Shown here: positions 35,901 through 44,849 of the stretch, one piece after another
Position numbering within the stretch: position 1 is the first letter of the stretch
Layout: each line of letters begins with the position of its first letter
DNA from: SAR202 cluster bacterium bin22
Lineage (GTDB): Bacteria > Chloroflexota > Dehalococcoidia > Lucifugimonadales > UBA3495
DNA length: 64,000 bases
Direction: 5' to 3'
Assembly (NCBI GenBank): GCA_002238505.1
Contig: MPMM01000017.1
Span: 1-64,000, forward strand
Position numbers and translations under genes: made by a program
The notes under the pieces: generated by a model
What the model saw: only the letters and a program-made list of their open reading frames with translations
Told to the model about the DNA's origin: nothing
The model's database searches: none

Positions 35901-38900
35901 ACTCGAGCAACCAGCCGGGCGGCTCCCTGGGCACGCTTTCATACGGTTCGGCGTCCGGCTTCGACGTCATCTACACCGCACCGGGCGACGGCATCGCCCT
36001 CGACGCCGGGACGACGTATTTCGCCGTACTCGAATTCAGTAGTCAAGGTGGTACAGGATTCTACAGGACGACGAATTCGAATGCCGAGGATGCGGGCGCG
36101 GCAGGGTGGACCCTCGCAGACGGCAGTTTTTGGAAGCACATGTCCGCCACAGCGTGGGATGCAGACGTCAAATCCTGGAAGATCGCTCTCCACGGCGCTG
36201 CCCTTAAGCCGGTTCCTGCCACGGTGCTGGTGCCGATCGTTCCAGCGACGCTGGTCGGCAATACCGAGCAGACCGCCGGCTCCTCAGGTGTTCCGTTCGA
36301 CTACGACTATTCCCAGGCGTTCACCACCGGCAGCAACACCGACGGCTACAGGCTGACGAGCGTTACGGTCCCCTACAATACAGCGGCCCCGGCGTCGAGC
36401 TCGCACACGATAAGCATCCATGCCTCGAACGCGAGCGACCGGCCTGACGCGTCCCTGGGGACCCTTGGATACGGTACGGTGTCCGGCCAGACAGTCACCT
36501 ATACCGCATCGGGAAACGGCATCGCTCTCGACGCCGAGACGACGTATTTCGTCCTCCTCGACGTGAGTGGCAGTCCTACTTCTGAAATCAACACGACCTC
36601 GTCGGGTGCCGAGGATGCGGGCGCGAGCGACGGGTGGAGCCTCGCGGACGGGCTACTGTGGAGGGATGCTACCAGCTCCGGCACATGGAGCACGTTCAAC
36701 GACACTTGGCAGATCGCCATCCAGGGCACTGCGGGGACCGCGGGGACGGTGACGCTGGTCGGCAATACCGGGCAGAGCGAGGACAGCAACCGCGACTTCA
36801 GCCTCCATGTCGCCCAGAAGTTCACCACCGGCAGTAAAGCCGGTGGCTACAGGCTGACGAAGGTGTCGATCCCATACACCGGCTCGGCCCCGGTATCGAG
36901 TTCACACAACATAGTCATTCATGCGAGTGATGGGGGTTCTCTAAGCGCTCGCCGCCTGGGCACGCTTTCATACGGTACGGTGTCCGGCACCACGGTCACT
37001 TACACGGCATCGGGCGAGGGCATCGCACTCGCCGCCGGGACGGATTATTTCGTCGCCATCCAGATGCTGTCCGCTCCTACCGGTCCAAAACTTCGGCTAA
37101 CGAATTCGGACAGCGAGGATGCGGGTGCGGCCGACGGATGGAGCATTGACAGTTCGCACCGGACCTGGGCCGGACCGGGCCACATCTGGATCAAGAGCGC
37201 CGGCGTCGTCTGGCAGATCGCCATCCACGGTGGTGGCCTGGTTGCCAACACTCAAATTGAGAAGACTGCTTACGCCCAGGTGGACGGCGCCAGCCTGACG
37301 GTGACCTACGACAAGTCCCTCGATCCGACCAGCCTGCCTGATCCGGACCGGTTCACCCTGCTCGACGAGGACGGTCTTCCGGTCAGCCGCGTCGTCGCCG
37401 TGGCGGTGGCGGGCAAGCAGCTGGTGCTGACCCTGAATGGTGCGGTGTCTCCCTGCGAACCGGCGTTCACGCTGAGCTACAGCTGGAGCGAGACGGAGAA
37501 GAACATCCGCACGTTCACCGGCCACGAGGCACCCGATATCGAGGCGGAGCCGGTGATCAACGCGCAGGCGGACCGGTGCGTGAACGGGCGCGCGGTGGTG
37601 GTGAACGGCGAGGGCGCGTCAGGCAACAGCGGCGGCGGGTCGGGGCAGGGCATGCAGGGCAAGAGCCTGACGCTGAGTTTCGACCGTCCGCTCGACACGG
37701 GCAAGGCGCTGAAGGCCTCGGCCTTCGGCCTGACGGGCGGAGCGCCCCCGGCAGTCAAGGGGGCAGCGTACACCGAGAGCGGCGCCGGGGTCGTGCTGAC
37801 CCTGGCGCGCGGGCTGGAGACCGGCGAGACGGTCACGCTGGGCTACGCCCGGCCCGCGGGCGACCCCGGGCTGTGGGACGCCGAGGGCAACCAGATCGCG
37901 GAATTCTCCGGGGTGGCGGTGCCGGTCCGTACCTCCGGGCCTCCGGCGGTGGCCGGGGTCGAGGTGGTCTCGGACTCAGGCAGCGACGACACCTACGCCC
38001 TGGGCGAGACGATCCGCGTGCGGGTGACCTTCAGCGAGGCGGTGGAGGTCGACACGACGGGCGGCGCGCCGCGCCTCAGGATCGACATGGACCCGGCCAC
38101 GCACTGGGGCATGAAGTGGGCTACCTACACAGGCGGCAGCGGCACGGAGAGCCTGACCTTCTCCCACGAGGTCGTGCAGCCGAACGAATCGACCCAGGGC
38201 ATCGCGGTGCTGGCGGACACGCTGGAGGCGAACGGCGGCGCGATCCGCTCGGCGTCGACGGGCACGGACGCCGGGCTCGGGCATGACGGCCTGGACCACG
38301 ACCCGGCCCACAAGGTCGACTGGCGGCTGGCGCGGGCGGCGAACTTCCCGGCCACGGGCGCTGCTACCATCACGGGCACCGCGCAGGTGGGCGAGACGCT
38401 GACGGCAGATACTTCGGGCATTGCCGACGACGACGGGCTGGACAACGCAGTCTTCGGCTACCAGTGGCTGGCCGACGATGTGGAAATATCCGGGGCCACC
38501 GGTTCAACGTACACCCTGGCCGCCGCTGACGAGGGCAAGGCGGTCAAGGTGAAAGTGTCCTTCACCGACGACGCGGGCAACGACGAGTCCCTGACCAGCG
38601 TGGCAACGGCCGCGGTGGAAGCAGCGCCACCGGAGAACAATGCGGCCACGGGAGCTGCCACCATCACCGGCACAGCGCAGGTGGGCGAAACACTGACGGC
38701 AGATACATCGGGCATTTCCGACGACGACGGGCTGGACAACGCAGTCTTCGGCTACCAGTGGCTGGCCGACGACGCTGACATATCCGGGGCCGCCAGTTCA
38801 ACATACACCCTGGCCACCGCCGACGAGGGCAAGACAGTCAGGGTAAAGGTGTCCTTCACCGACGACGCGGGCAACGACGAGTCCCTGGCCAGCGAGGCCA

Positions 38901-41491
38901 CATCTGCGGTGGCGGCGGCGGCGCTACCGCCTCCCGCGCCGACCAACCTGGTGGCAACGGACAACGGGAACGCCACAGTCACCCTGACCTGGGACGCGCC
39001 GGAGGACGATGGCGTCACCGGTTACCAGGTACTGCGCCGCCGCCCCACCGAGGGCGAGGGGACGCTGCTGGTGTACGTGGCGGACACGGGCAGCACGGAC
39101 ACCACCTGGACCGACGAGGACGTGACCATCGGCGCCCGGCACGTCTACCGGGTGAAGGCCATCAGCGCCGCGGGGTTGAGCGGAGCGTCCAAGTTCGACA
39201 GAGCGACCCCTGCCTCTCCACCGGAGAACAATGCGGCCACGGGCGCTGCCACCATCACCGGCACGGCGCAGGTGGGCGAGACGCTGACGGCAGACACCTC
39301 AGGCATTTCCGACGCCGACGGCCTGGACAATGCCGTCTTCAGCTACCAGTGGCTGGCCGGCGGCGCGGAGATTTCCGGGGCCACCGGTTCGACGTACACC
39401 CTGGCCGACGACGCCGCGGGCAAGGCCGTCATGGTGCGGGTGTCCTTCACCGACGACGCGGGCCACGCGGAGACGCTGACCAGCGCGGCTGCGGTGGCGG
39501 CAGCGCCTTTGACGGTCAGCATTGAGAATGAGGCCACGTCCCACGACGGCTCCGATTCGTTCACCTTTGAGCTCCGGTTCAGCGAGGAGGTCAAGCTGAG
39601 TTACGAGTCCCTCCGTGACCATGTGTTCACGGTGACGGAGGGCACGGTGTTCAAGGCCCAGCGCCTTGACCAGCCCAGCAACATCCGCTGGCAGATCACC
39701 GTGCAGCCCCACTCCAGCGCCGACGTGACAGTGGTCCTGCCGGTCACCACCGACTGCGAAGCTCAGGGGGCCATTTGCACGAAGAATGGCGGGCTACCGC
39801 TATCGAACACGGTTTCGGTGACGGTGCCGGGGCCAGCGGAGAACAGTCCTGCTTCCGGCCAGCCGACCATCACGGGGACGGCCCAGGTGGGCGAAACGCT
39901 GACGGCAGACACCTCGGGCATTTCCGACGCGGACGGCCTGGACAACACGACGTTCAGCTACCAGTGGCTGGCTGACGGCGCGGACATATCCGGGGCCACG
40001 GGTTCGACGTACACCCTGGCCGACGACGACGAGGGCAAGGCCGTCAAGGTAAAAGTGTCCTTCACCGACGACGCGGGCAACGATGAGACTCTTGCCAGCG
40101 CAGCCGTGGCCGTGGCCGCGGGGGCGGCAGCGCCCCTGACGGTCAGCATTGAGAATGAGGCCACGTCCCATGACGGTGCTGATTCGTTCACCTTTGAGCT
40201 CCGGTTCAGCGAGGAGGTCAAGCTGAGTTACGAGTCCCTCCGTGACCATGCGTTCACGGTGACGGAGGGTACGGTGTTCAAGGCCCAGCGCATTGACAAG
40301 CCCAGCAACATCCGCTGGGAGATCACTGTGCAGCCACATTCCAACGCCGACGTGACGGTGGTCCTGCCGGTCACCGCCGACTGCGATGCTCAGGGGGCCA
40401 TTTGCACGAAGACCGGCGGGAGACCGCTGTCGAACACGGTTTCGTTGGCGGTGCCGGGGCCAGCGGAGAACAGTCCTGCCTCCGGCCAGCCGACCATCAC
40501 GGGGACAGCCCAGGTGGGCGAGACGCTCACGGCAGATACCTCGGGCATTTCCGACGCCGACGGGCTGGACAACGCAGTCTTCAGCTACCAGTGGCTGGCT
40601 GACGGCGCGGACATATCCGGGGCCACGGGCAACAGCTACACCCTGGCCGCAGCCGACGAGGGCAGGGCGGTCAAGGTAAAGGTGTCATTCACCGACGACG
40701 CGGGCAACGACGAGACTCTTGCCAGCGCGCCTACGGCTGCGGTGGCGGCAGCGCCGGTGGAGAACAGTCCTGCCGCGGGCGCGCCGATGATCCAGGGCAA
40801 GGCCCGGGTGGGCGAGACGCTGACGGCAAGAACCACGCGCATTTCCGACGGCGACGGCCTGGACAACGCCGTCTTCAGCTACCAGTGGCTGGCCGACGAC
40901 GCGGACATCTCCGGGGCCACCGGTTCAACGTACACCCTGGCCGCCGCTGACGAGAGCAGGGCGGTCAGGGTGCGGGTGTCCTTCACCGACGACGCGGGCA
41001 ACGACGAGTCCGTGACCAGCGAGGCCACATCCACGGTGGCGGCAGCGCTGCCCCCTCCCGCGCCGACCAACCTGGCGGCAACGGACAACGGGAACGGCAC
41101 AGTCACCCTGACCTGGGACGCGCCGGAGGACGATGGCGTAACCGGTTACCAGGTACTGCGCCGCCGCCCCAGCGAGGGCGAGGGGACGCTCCTGGTGTAC
41201 GTGGCGGACACGGGCAGCACGGACACCACCTGGACCGACGGGGACGTGACCATAGGAACCCGGCACGTCTACCGGGTGAAGGCCATCAACGCCGTGGGCC
41301 TGAGCCAGCTGTCAAACCTCGCCAGGGCGACCCCTGCCGCTCCACCGGAGAACAATGCGGCCACGGGCGCCGCCACCATCACGGGCACGGCCCGGGTGGG
41401 CGGGACCCTGACCAGGGTGGTGAGGCGCCAGCGCCCCCGGCGAATAAGCCGGCGAGACCACGGTCGGGCTGAGCTGGGGCAACCCGGATAG
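29993..41491 (+). CDS. Giant secreted modular repeat protein
   Basis: 3,832 residues from ATG 29993 (AGGAA upstream); ATG 30065 is an alternative. The signal sequence is GGALALVVVAVVMTSLLWAG, ending ASAQ. Modules in order: fibronectin III (30195, 30485); SwmB-like (30795, 31558, 33540, 34975, 35305, 37255, 37640); FDENV/DT-x-G-type beta domains (31150, 33060, 37950); fibronectin (31886); a putative-Ig domain (32700-33050); five repeats like choice-of-anchor R (33955-37245); then six and a part ITGTAQVGETLTADTSGI Ig-like repeats, interleaved with fibronectin and two SIENEATSHDG domains. No LPXTG or other anchor remains, and the end is frameshifted near 41420. Probably a surface adhesin or matrix protein. 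Confidence 0.85.
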   Translation: MSKTMAYLRIRPAPPPPTLGRKITMLGARFLPPAVFRGGALALVVVAVVMTSLLWAGGSPASAQSPQKPAKPTGLSVTTEQGSLNVSLDWDDTSGATSYKVRWRVADKGNPLNAGITPTSSDADITVAKSGDWVVRVEACNAAGCGDPVSKGFTTIAAQTTVPSPAPTGLTVSAGTSWGELDASWTAPSGVTVTDYDLRYYAGSADPTDEADWVEEGESLGLRNPGTSTSATIARLRTDTVYRVQVRAVSDAGEGAWSDSASARIDSTAPVLRNARVSRDGTKLTLYYDDPLDSGSAPAHGQFSVAVAGSERTLWSGGAVTVSGTTVTMNLGNPAVTVGQTVAVSYTVPGTKPIKNLKGIKAPAISSLAAINDRKPDGAAAQSDPERLAIVSTPSNGTDTYGAGGEIKVEFTFDENVTVDTVGGRPRLKIKLHATANNSERWASYRGGSGTAVLTFSYTVRSSDSSKGGTPETDAGIAVLANSLNENGAWILSAATGRFMNLAHAGLDHDANHKVDGTLDGRAPRFKSAAVDQTTMIITFDENLDTSSAPAAGRFCVDTTDPDGSARSFCGASVSIHPVSKTLVTVTLSEGVRSAEAATVSYTLDATNPLKDAAGNKVAAFSGKRVTNYSIAPGLPTGVWASTPTLGGSLDVNWTAPSEGATPTGYELRYYQGTGDPPAGREADWKEDVAGLPDPGAAATSATIQGLQANTAYRVQVRAKTAAEGGPWSDSASATTGSPSATNNPPRVLRNNGAATGNVCTVVNRNGPIKKENSINASDALVSYPNLVPHGPRTADGEWPIECVGGSVVGRVAPDFDDVDGDKLILSVEPAPMPDNVRVDPDFNFLLWQNNETNPNDNGRLFFQGQSAFRAVPARAVRAKVTATDPHGASVSNRVYFIIAKVNNDDGAPSLPEVDDLDASTVQAFSHVLPAATGGDDFAKALIFGADPQYYYAISGLPEGLAFDPETRRIFGTPSETGEFTVTYIADDPDTVGSAYLNPETPNTNALNDTASRTFTINVRPYIGLVRVTSAPTHDANGDGRNDTYGEGDKIAIDVEFFEPVEFDPGTGTTETNTVQLAPVRVGRDSDTSAGDLKTADLTDVLNGGKTLRFQYTVQSGDNDPDGVSIGSFSGADADKMLVLKGTATLTGLVSKEATSLKRADYLVRNAVDEKGLPLSYVNGYLTTAGPKPTAAHVDGETLTVTFDEDLAALSAADLQSLTFLFGVQGANGTGGNRNAYQHPSSVAMRTDNRTLELTLGVAARAGEQITLSYKLNNYQGPIEDTDGNMAPAFVHLMVTNNTGGGGAEGAAGAAGAAGAGAAAESEVTLVSNTGQSQSSTGNFTNDRAQAFTTGSNTGGYRLTSVAVPYSGTAPTTGDDYAIRIQDSTSSNLPGASLGTLAYGSVSGQTVTYTASGNGIDLDAGTTYWVVLDATQHAPSASITFTDSNNEDSGAADGWSLSDTHLGRGRNSNSWTTTNQSSWQIAIQGTALTAISEVLLVSNTGHSYNSQGFFTYDIAQAFTTGSNAKLTSVKVPYPTAPPASSHTISIHPSNSSNRPGASLGTLSYGSVSVQTVTYTASGNGIPLDAGTTYFVVLDTSTHPNYKINYTSSDSEDSGSAEGWSLGNGVLYKLTADTSWSDDTSDSSWQIAILGVAVPPAAGPQPQLVRVAGTKLKIAFDVALDDTSSVSGEHFEVNYSDRDGNQRTIKGTEADVAISEKTVTVTLDEAVPPNVTAQVTYKPPTPLSLKAAVGTGRVAGFMGFKIEKVYDTFVPELMQVAVAQTGKNPDGFRVALYYDEALDTDTASVPATTDFGVTLDWTKDNNTGSTEATPNAVAVEGNTVVLTVDLAKAPAEEAVDRIYTMADVSYTKGTNPIRDPAGNEAADVDEDDVAVEAAGTPAVAAATVAVKGDEVKLVGNSTQSNSDTSSFAIDRAQAFTTGSNAEGYKLTKLRIRYVIALPTAASHTISINASNSSNQPGGSLGTLSYGSASGFDVIYTAPGDGIALDAGTTYFAVLEFSSQGGTGFYRTTNSNAEDAGAAGWTLADGSFWKHMSATAWDADVKSWKIALHGAALKPVPATVLVPIVPATLVGNTEQTAGSSGVPFDYDYSQAFTTGSNTDGYRLTSVTVPYNTAAPASSSHTISIHASNASDRPDASLGTLGYGTVSGQTVTYTASGNGIALDAETTYFVLLDVSGSPTSEINTTSSGAEDAGASDGWSLADGLLWRDATSSGTWSTFNDTWQIAIQGTAGTAGTVTLVGNTGQSEDSNRDFSLHVAQKFTTGSKAGGYRLTKVSIPYTGSAPVSSSHNIVIHASDGGSLSARRLGTLSYGTVSGTTVTYTASGEGIALAAGTDYFVAIQMLSAPTGPKLRLTNSDSEDAGAADGWSIDSSHRTWAGPGHIWIKSAGVVWQIAIHGGGLVANTQIEKTAYAQVDGASLTVTYDKSLDPTSLPDPDRFTLLDEDGLPVSRVVAVAVAGKQLVLTLNGAVSPCEPAFTLSYSWSETEKNIRTFTGHEAPDIEAEPVINAQADRCVNGRAVVVNGEGASGNSGGGSGQGMQGKSLTLSFDRPLDTGKALKASAFGLTGGAPPAVKGAAYTESGAGVVLTLARGLETGETVTLGYARPAGDPGLWDAEGNQIAEFSGVAVPVRTSGPPAVAGVEVVSDSGSDDTYALGETIRVRVTFSEAVEVDTTGGAPRLRIDMDPATHWGMKWATYTGGSGTESLTFSHEVVQPNESTQGIAVLADTLEANGGAIRSASTGTDAGLGHDGLDHDPAHKVDWRLARAANFPATGAATITGTAQVGETLTADTSGIADDDGLDNAVFGYQWLADDVEISGATGSTYTLAAADEGKAVKVKVSFTDDAGNDESLTSVATAAVEAAPPENNAATGAATITGTAQVGETLTADTSGISDDDGLDNAVFGYQWLADDADISGAASSTYTLATADEGKTVRVKVSFTDDAGNDESLASEATSAVAAAALPPPAPTNLVATDNGNATVTLTWDAPEDDGVTGYQVLRRRPTEGEGTLLVYVADTGSTDTTWTDEDVTIGARHVYRVKAISAAGLSGASKFDRATPASPPENNAATGAATITGTAQVGETLTADTSGISDADGLDNAVFSYQWLAGGAEISGATGSTYTLADDAAGKAVMVRVSFTDDAGHAETLTSAAAVAAAPLTVSIENEATSHDGSDSFTFELRFSEEVKLSYESLRDHVFTVTEGTVFKAQRLDQPSNIRWQITVQPHSSADVTVVLPVTTDCEAQGAICTKNGGLPLSNTVSVTVPGPAENSPASGQPTITGTAQVGETLTADTSGISDADGLDNTTFSYQWLADGADISGATGSTYTLADDDEGKAVKVKVSFTDDAGNDETLASAAVAVAAGAAAPLTVSIENEATSHDGADSFTFELRFSEEVKLSYESLRDHAFTVTEGTVFKAQRIDKPSNIRWEITVQPHSNADVTVVLPVTADCDAQGAICTKTGGRPLSNTVSLAVPGPAENSPASGQPTITGTAQVGETLTADTSGISDADGLDNAVFSYQWLADGADISGATGNSYTLAAADEGRAVKVKVSFTDDAGNDETLASAPTAAVAAAPVENSPAAGAPMIQGKARVGETLTARTTRISDGDGLDNAVFSYQWLADDADISGATGSTYTLAAADESRAVRVRVSFTDDAGNDESVTSEATSTVAAALPPPAPTNLAATDNGNGTVTLTWDAPEDDGVTGYQVLRRRPSEGEGTLLVYVADTGSTDTTWTDGDVTIGTRHVYRVKAINAVGLSQLSNLARATPAAPPENNAATGAATITGTARVGGTLTRVVRRQRPRRISRRDHGRAELGQPG
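30030..30042 (+). repeat. C13 homopolymer in the 5' part of the giant gene
   Basis: Thirteen cytosines encode part of APPPP between the ATG at 29993 and the signal sequence. Slippage would switch translation from that ATG on or off. ATG 30065 lies downstream, with GGGGCGG nearby, and would bypass it. Confidence 0.75.
33955..37245 (+). repeat. Five ~165-residue choice-of-anchor-like repeats
   Basis: Units begin near 33955, 34465, 35715, 36240 and 36748. Each has LVxNTxQS, RAQAFTTGSN, SLGTLxYGxVSG, VTYTASGNGI, AxTTYFVVLD, a NSEDAGAADGWSL block, and ends WQIAIxG. Units 3 and 4 are separated from unit 2 by SwmB-like domains. Confidence 0.75.
38345..41415 (+). repeat. Ig-like ~90-residue repeats with 0.6-kb tandem duplication
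   Basis: Repeats at about 38345, 38641, 39226, 39838, 40450, 40756 and a partial one at 41344. The block 39508-40130 (SIENEATSHDG domain plus Ig unit) is repeated almost exactly at 40135-40745, and the fibronectin unit at 38930-39225 recurs at 41050-41340. High DNA identity suggests recent duplication. Confidence 0.8.
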
Positions 41492-41964
41492 CAACAACAA
41501 CAACGGGTATCACCACCGGGCCTGGACGGGCGGTGAGCGGTGGCTTCCGCTGCTCACCGCCCGCTTTCGTGGGGACCACAACCGGTTGAACTCCAGTGGA
41601 TTGATTGCCGGGAAGTCTGCGGCGCAGGTGAATGGAGGCAGGTTGAGCGCCACTGCGGGAAACCGGCTGACGGCAGCGCCCCGGTCCGCTGCAGGAATTC
41701 GGGACCCCGGGCGGCTCGGCCCATTCCGACAACCTCCGGGGAGACGGCCTGGCCAGGGTCTCCAGGAGGTGGCGACGGCAAGACGATACTCATAGTGAGC
41801 AGGGCAACGGCACCCGGACCGGCATGGTGAACCCCAACGGCTCAGAGCGCGACCACGCCTTTACCGGCGCAAAGAACGACAACCGGTTTGAAGAAGCCCT
41901 CGGCGAACGCATCGCTGCTGCGGCTGGGCTTAGATGATTTCTGAAGGTCAACAATCCCTCAAGA
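41492..41964. other. Decayed tail of the giant gene
   Basis: In a shifted frame just before and after the stop one reads EAPAPPANKP and then TVGLSWGNPDSNNNNGY, the linker and first strand of another fibronectin domain. Nothing coherent follows to 41964. Confidence 0.5.
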
Positions 41965-44376
41965 ATGTCTGAATCCCTTTCCTCCAGGCGGCCAACGCAT
42001 CGAGTCGTTGCCACCTCCCTTGCAGCAGCCCTGCTTTTCCTGCTGGCCCTGCTGGCTCTGTCCCAATTGGCCGGCTCAACGGGAGCCGGCCTGGTCAGGG
42101 CGCAGGGCGACGATGCCCTTGATGCCCTTTCAGGCGTGACGGTGCAGTCCGCCTCGCGCAGTCCCGCTGCTCAAACCCGCTACGAGGTTGAATTCGTCAC
42201 ACCCGGGGCCCTGTCTTCCCATACCGACAGGATCGTAATGACCCTGCACCAGGATATCCGCCTCCCAAGCTTTATCGCGACCGACGACGTAAGGGTGCAG
42301 TACCGGACGGAGGATGAAACGCTCAGAGGCAACGCGGGTGACGTTTCCCTCGTCCGGCCGGGAAGTTCGAAGGAGCCGGCAATCCTCACCCTCTATCATG
42401 CCGTGAAGCGGGAGGACCGACTGGTGGAGATTCCGGCAGGGGCGGAGGTGACCGTCACCTTCCTGGAGGAGGCGGGCATCCAGAACCCCACGGAAGGGGG
42501 ATCCTTCGACTGGACGGTGCATACGGACCTGAGCCCGACGCCGGTAATGGCCAATCACCCCGACCCGGAGGTGAGGGACGCCTTCCGCCAGGCATCCCTG
42601 GACAACCGGGACACGGGCCTGCTGGTGAACCGTGAATTAAGGTTGACCCCCGGGCAAACGGGCCGGGGCGACAGGGTTGTCGTCAGCGCCCGGGGCTACC
42701 GGGAGGCACGCACCGTCTATGTCTGGAGGGACGCCAATACCGACGGCGAGCAGGATTCGGGAGAGATCGACCTGTGCCAGGCCGTGGTAGGGACAAACGG
42801 CATCGGGACCTGCAGCTTCGTTGTGGGGGCGCCTCCCTTTTCCCCCGGCTTCGGCAGTTGCAAGGAGGAGGATTCCCGGAACTGTAATTTCATCAATGCC
42901 ACCGACCGGGTAACCGGCACCACGGCGGTCGACCCGGACCTTTCCGACTTCCTGGAAGCCGGGCAGGTCCTGGAGCTGGTGGGCAGAATCGACGCCGAGC
43001 AGTTCAGGAGTCCCCACGGGAGCGTTTTCATCGTGCTGATCGATTTTCCGCCCGGGAGCGTGACGTCGGTGAGAATTGGAGGGATGGAAGCGGAGATTGG
43101 GCAACTGGCGGTTGGGTCCTCGGGAAGGCTGCAATTCCTCGTTCCCCTGCCCAATGGAGTCCGGCTGGGCCGCCAGTACCTGGCGGTGAAGCTGGACAGG
43201 AGCGACACGGGGGAGGAATTCTCGAAGGGCGAAATAGTCGAGATTACCCGCCTGAACACCGAGGTCATCATCTTTCCCCAAACCGCCCTGCCCAACCAGC
43301 GCATCCACCTGCGGGGAGGGGGCTTTACCAGGCGGGAGAAGGCAACGATAAGGGAGGTGCGGGTCGGAAGTCTTGCGGTGAAGCCGGAACGCGTCAGCGG
43401 CGGAGCGGGGATGATCGAGGTGGCCGGGGACGGCGGATGGTCCGCTTCCCTGGACCTCCCCGTGAATGAGGAGACCACGTCGCCGGGAGTCAAGACACTG
43501 AAGGTAATCGACACCGGTGGCCGGCTGGGTCTGGTGGAATTCACCATTCCACCGCGGGAGATCATCGTCACCCCCAAAGGGGGTCGGCCGGGTACCTTTG
43601 TTACGGTAACGGGTAAGGGGTTTCCCGCCCGCAACGACAGCGTGTCCAGCGTGCCCATCCGGCTCTACTATGAGTCCGCATCCGGTTATTCCGTGACCTC
43701 CGTGAAGACGGACCTGAAGGGCAACTTCTCCCAGGAAATCCGGATCCCCCTGGAGACCCCCTCGCCCTCATCCAATGCCGTGAGGGTGGAGTTCGACAAC
43801 GACAGAGGCACAAAGGTATTTACCCGGACAGCCCACAAGGTGGCTGCAGCCACTGTGGAGATCAGCCCTGCCCTTGGGCCGCCGGGCACCCGCGTCACGC
43901 TGACCGGCAGGGGGTTTCGCAACTTCACCCAGGTAAGTTCGGTCAGGATCAGGGCGACGGACGTAACCCCTGGCCCCCCAGTTGCAACGGATGGCCACGG
44001 GGCTTTTTCCCTTACTTTCCTGGCCCCGGGGATCGGGGCCGGGCGTCAGACGGTCAGCGTGTCCGTCGCCGGATTGACCGCCAGCGCGACCTTCGACCTG
44101 TGGCCTTCCGGTGTGGCTGCCGGCAGCCGTACCACCGTGACTGAGGGCCTGGCCAGTCTGGGCGGCGCGTTGGTGCGCCTCTGGCACTTCGACAACAATG
44201 CCAAGGCCTGGAGTTATTACCATCCGTTGATGGCGGGAGACGGGCCATTGACTCACCTGGTCGCCGGAGAGGCCTACCTGTTGTTGGTGCGAGAAACGTT
44301 CGAGACCGTATTGAACGGCAAAGCCCGGCACTTCACATGTTACCGGGGCAATTGCTGGAACCAGATGGTGTGGTAG
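41965..44376 (+). CDS. Secreted protein with IPT/TIG-like domains
   Basis: 803 residues. A signal sequence (VVATSLAAALLFLLALLALS) is followed by a unique N-terminal half that includes VYVWRDANTDGEQDSGEID, an SdrD- or calcium-loop-like strand. Three Ig-like IPT/TIG-type domains begin near 43260, 43560 and 43855, each with a xP-x-x-x-x-P-G-x-x-(V/I)-x-(L/V)-x-G-x-G-F opening. The C-terminus is a beta domain ending CYRGNCWNQMVW. It lies downstream of the giant gene on the same strand and may work with it at the cell surface. Start ATG 41965 is weakly supported by the preceding AAGAA. Confidence 0.75.
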   Translation: MSESLSSRRPTHRVVATSLAAALLFLLALLALSQLAGSTGAGLVRAQGDDALDALSGVTVQSASRSPAAQTRYEVEFVTPGALSSHTDRIVMTLHQDIRLPSFIATDDVRVQYRTEDETLRGNAGDVSLVRPGSSKEPAILTLYHAVKREDRLVEIPAGAEVTVTFLEEAGIQNPTEGGSFDWTVHTDLSPTPVMANHPDPEVRDAFRQASLDNRDTGLLVNRELRLTPGQTGRGDRVVVSARGYREARTVYVWRDANTDGEQDSGEIDLCQAVVGTNGIGTCSFVVGAPPFSPGFGSCKEEDSRNCNFINATDRVTGTTAVDPDLSDFLEAGQVLELVGRIDAEQFRSPHGSVFIVLIDFPPGSVTSVRIGGMEAEIGQLAVGSSGRLQFLVPLPNGVRLGRQYLAVKLDRSDTGEEFSKGEIVEITRLNTEVIIFPQTALPNQRIHLRGGGFTRREKATIREVRVGSLAVKPERVSGGAGMIEVAGDGGWSASLDLPVNEETTSPGVKTLKVIDTGGRLGLVEFTIPPREIIVTPKGGRPGTFVTVTGKGFPARNDSVSSVPIRLYYESASGYSVTSVKTDLKGNFSQEIRIPLETPSPSSNAVRVEFDNDRGTKVFTRTAHKVAAATVEISPALGPPGTRVTLTGRGFRNFTQVSSVRIRATDVTPGPPVATDGHGAFSLTFLAPGIGAGRQTVSVSVAGLTASATFDLWPSGVAAGSRTTVTEGLASLGGALVRLWHFDNNAKAWSYYHPLMAGDGPLTHLVAGEAYLLLVRETFETVLNGKARHFTCYRGNCWNQMVW

Positions 44377-44436
44377 CAGGGACAAAAGGAGTTGCCGGCC
44401 TATCCACCCTTAAGTAGCAAGAGCAGCGCTAACCGT

Positions 44437-44550
44437 GTGAAAAGGTCCATGGGAGGGCTGGCAGCCACCCTGACGGTCGTCTTCATCCTGCCAGCAGCCC
44501 TCGCCTGCGGCCCGGCCGCCGCACGGAGCGCGGAGGAAACTGCGATATGA
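44437..44550 (+). CDS. Very small lipoprotein
   Basis: 37 residues from GTG 44437 (or ATG 44449). KRSMGGLAATLTVVFILPAA is followed by LAC, a lipobox, leaving a mature peptide of only about 14 residues. Its stop overlaps the next ATG (ATGA), so it is coupled to the gene at 44547. Confidence 0.5.
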   Translation: MKRSMGGLAATLTVVFILPAALACGPAAARSAEETAI

Positions 44551-44849
44551 CCCACAGCAACCTTCCCGAACCCCTGGTGGAAGCGGCGCGGGACCTGCTG
44601 GTCATCTGCGACGCGCTAAACGCGCCGTCCCCGGCGGCGCAACTGCTACGGCCCCTGGGCCGGACCAAGGCCGACCAGGTCAGCCTGGCCTACTCCGCAG
44701 TGGCCGAGGCCGTCGAGCTGGCCGCCGGCCTGCAGCGCGATGCCAACCGCTACGGACTTGACCCGGTCGTGGGCGCGCTGGCGGCCCTGATGCTCCGGCG
44801 GGTCGCCCGGGAGCTCGACGTCGAGACCGACCGGTGGAACAACAGCTGA
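44547..44849 (+). CDS. Hypothetical helical protein
   Basis: 100 residues, soluble and helical (PLVEAARDLLVICDAL, AYSAVAEAVELAAGL, VVGALAALMLRRVARELDVE). The ATG overlaps the lipoprotein stop, so the two are co-translated. No motif or family recognised. Confidence 0.55.
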   Translation: MTHSNLPEPLVEAARDLLVICDALNAPSPAAQLLRPLGRTKADQVSLAYSAVAEAVELAAGLQRDANRYGLDPVVGALAALMLRRVARELDVETDRWNNS

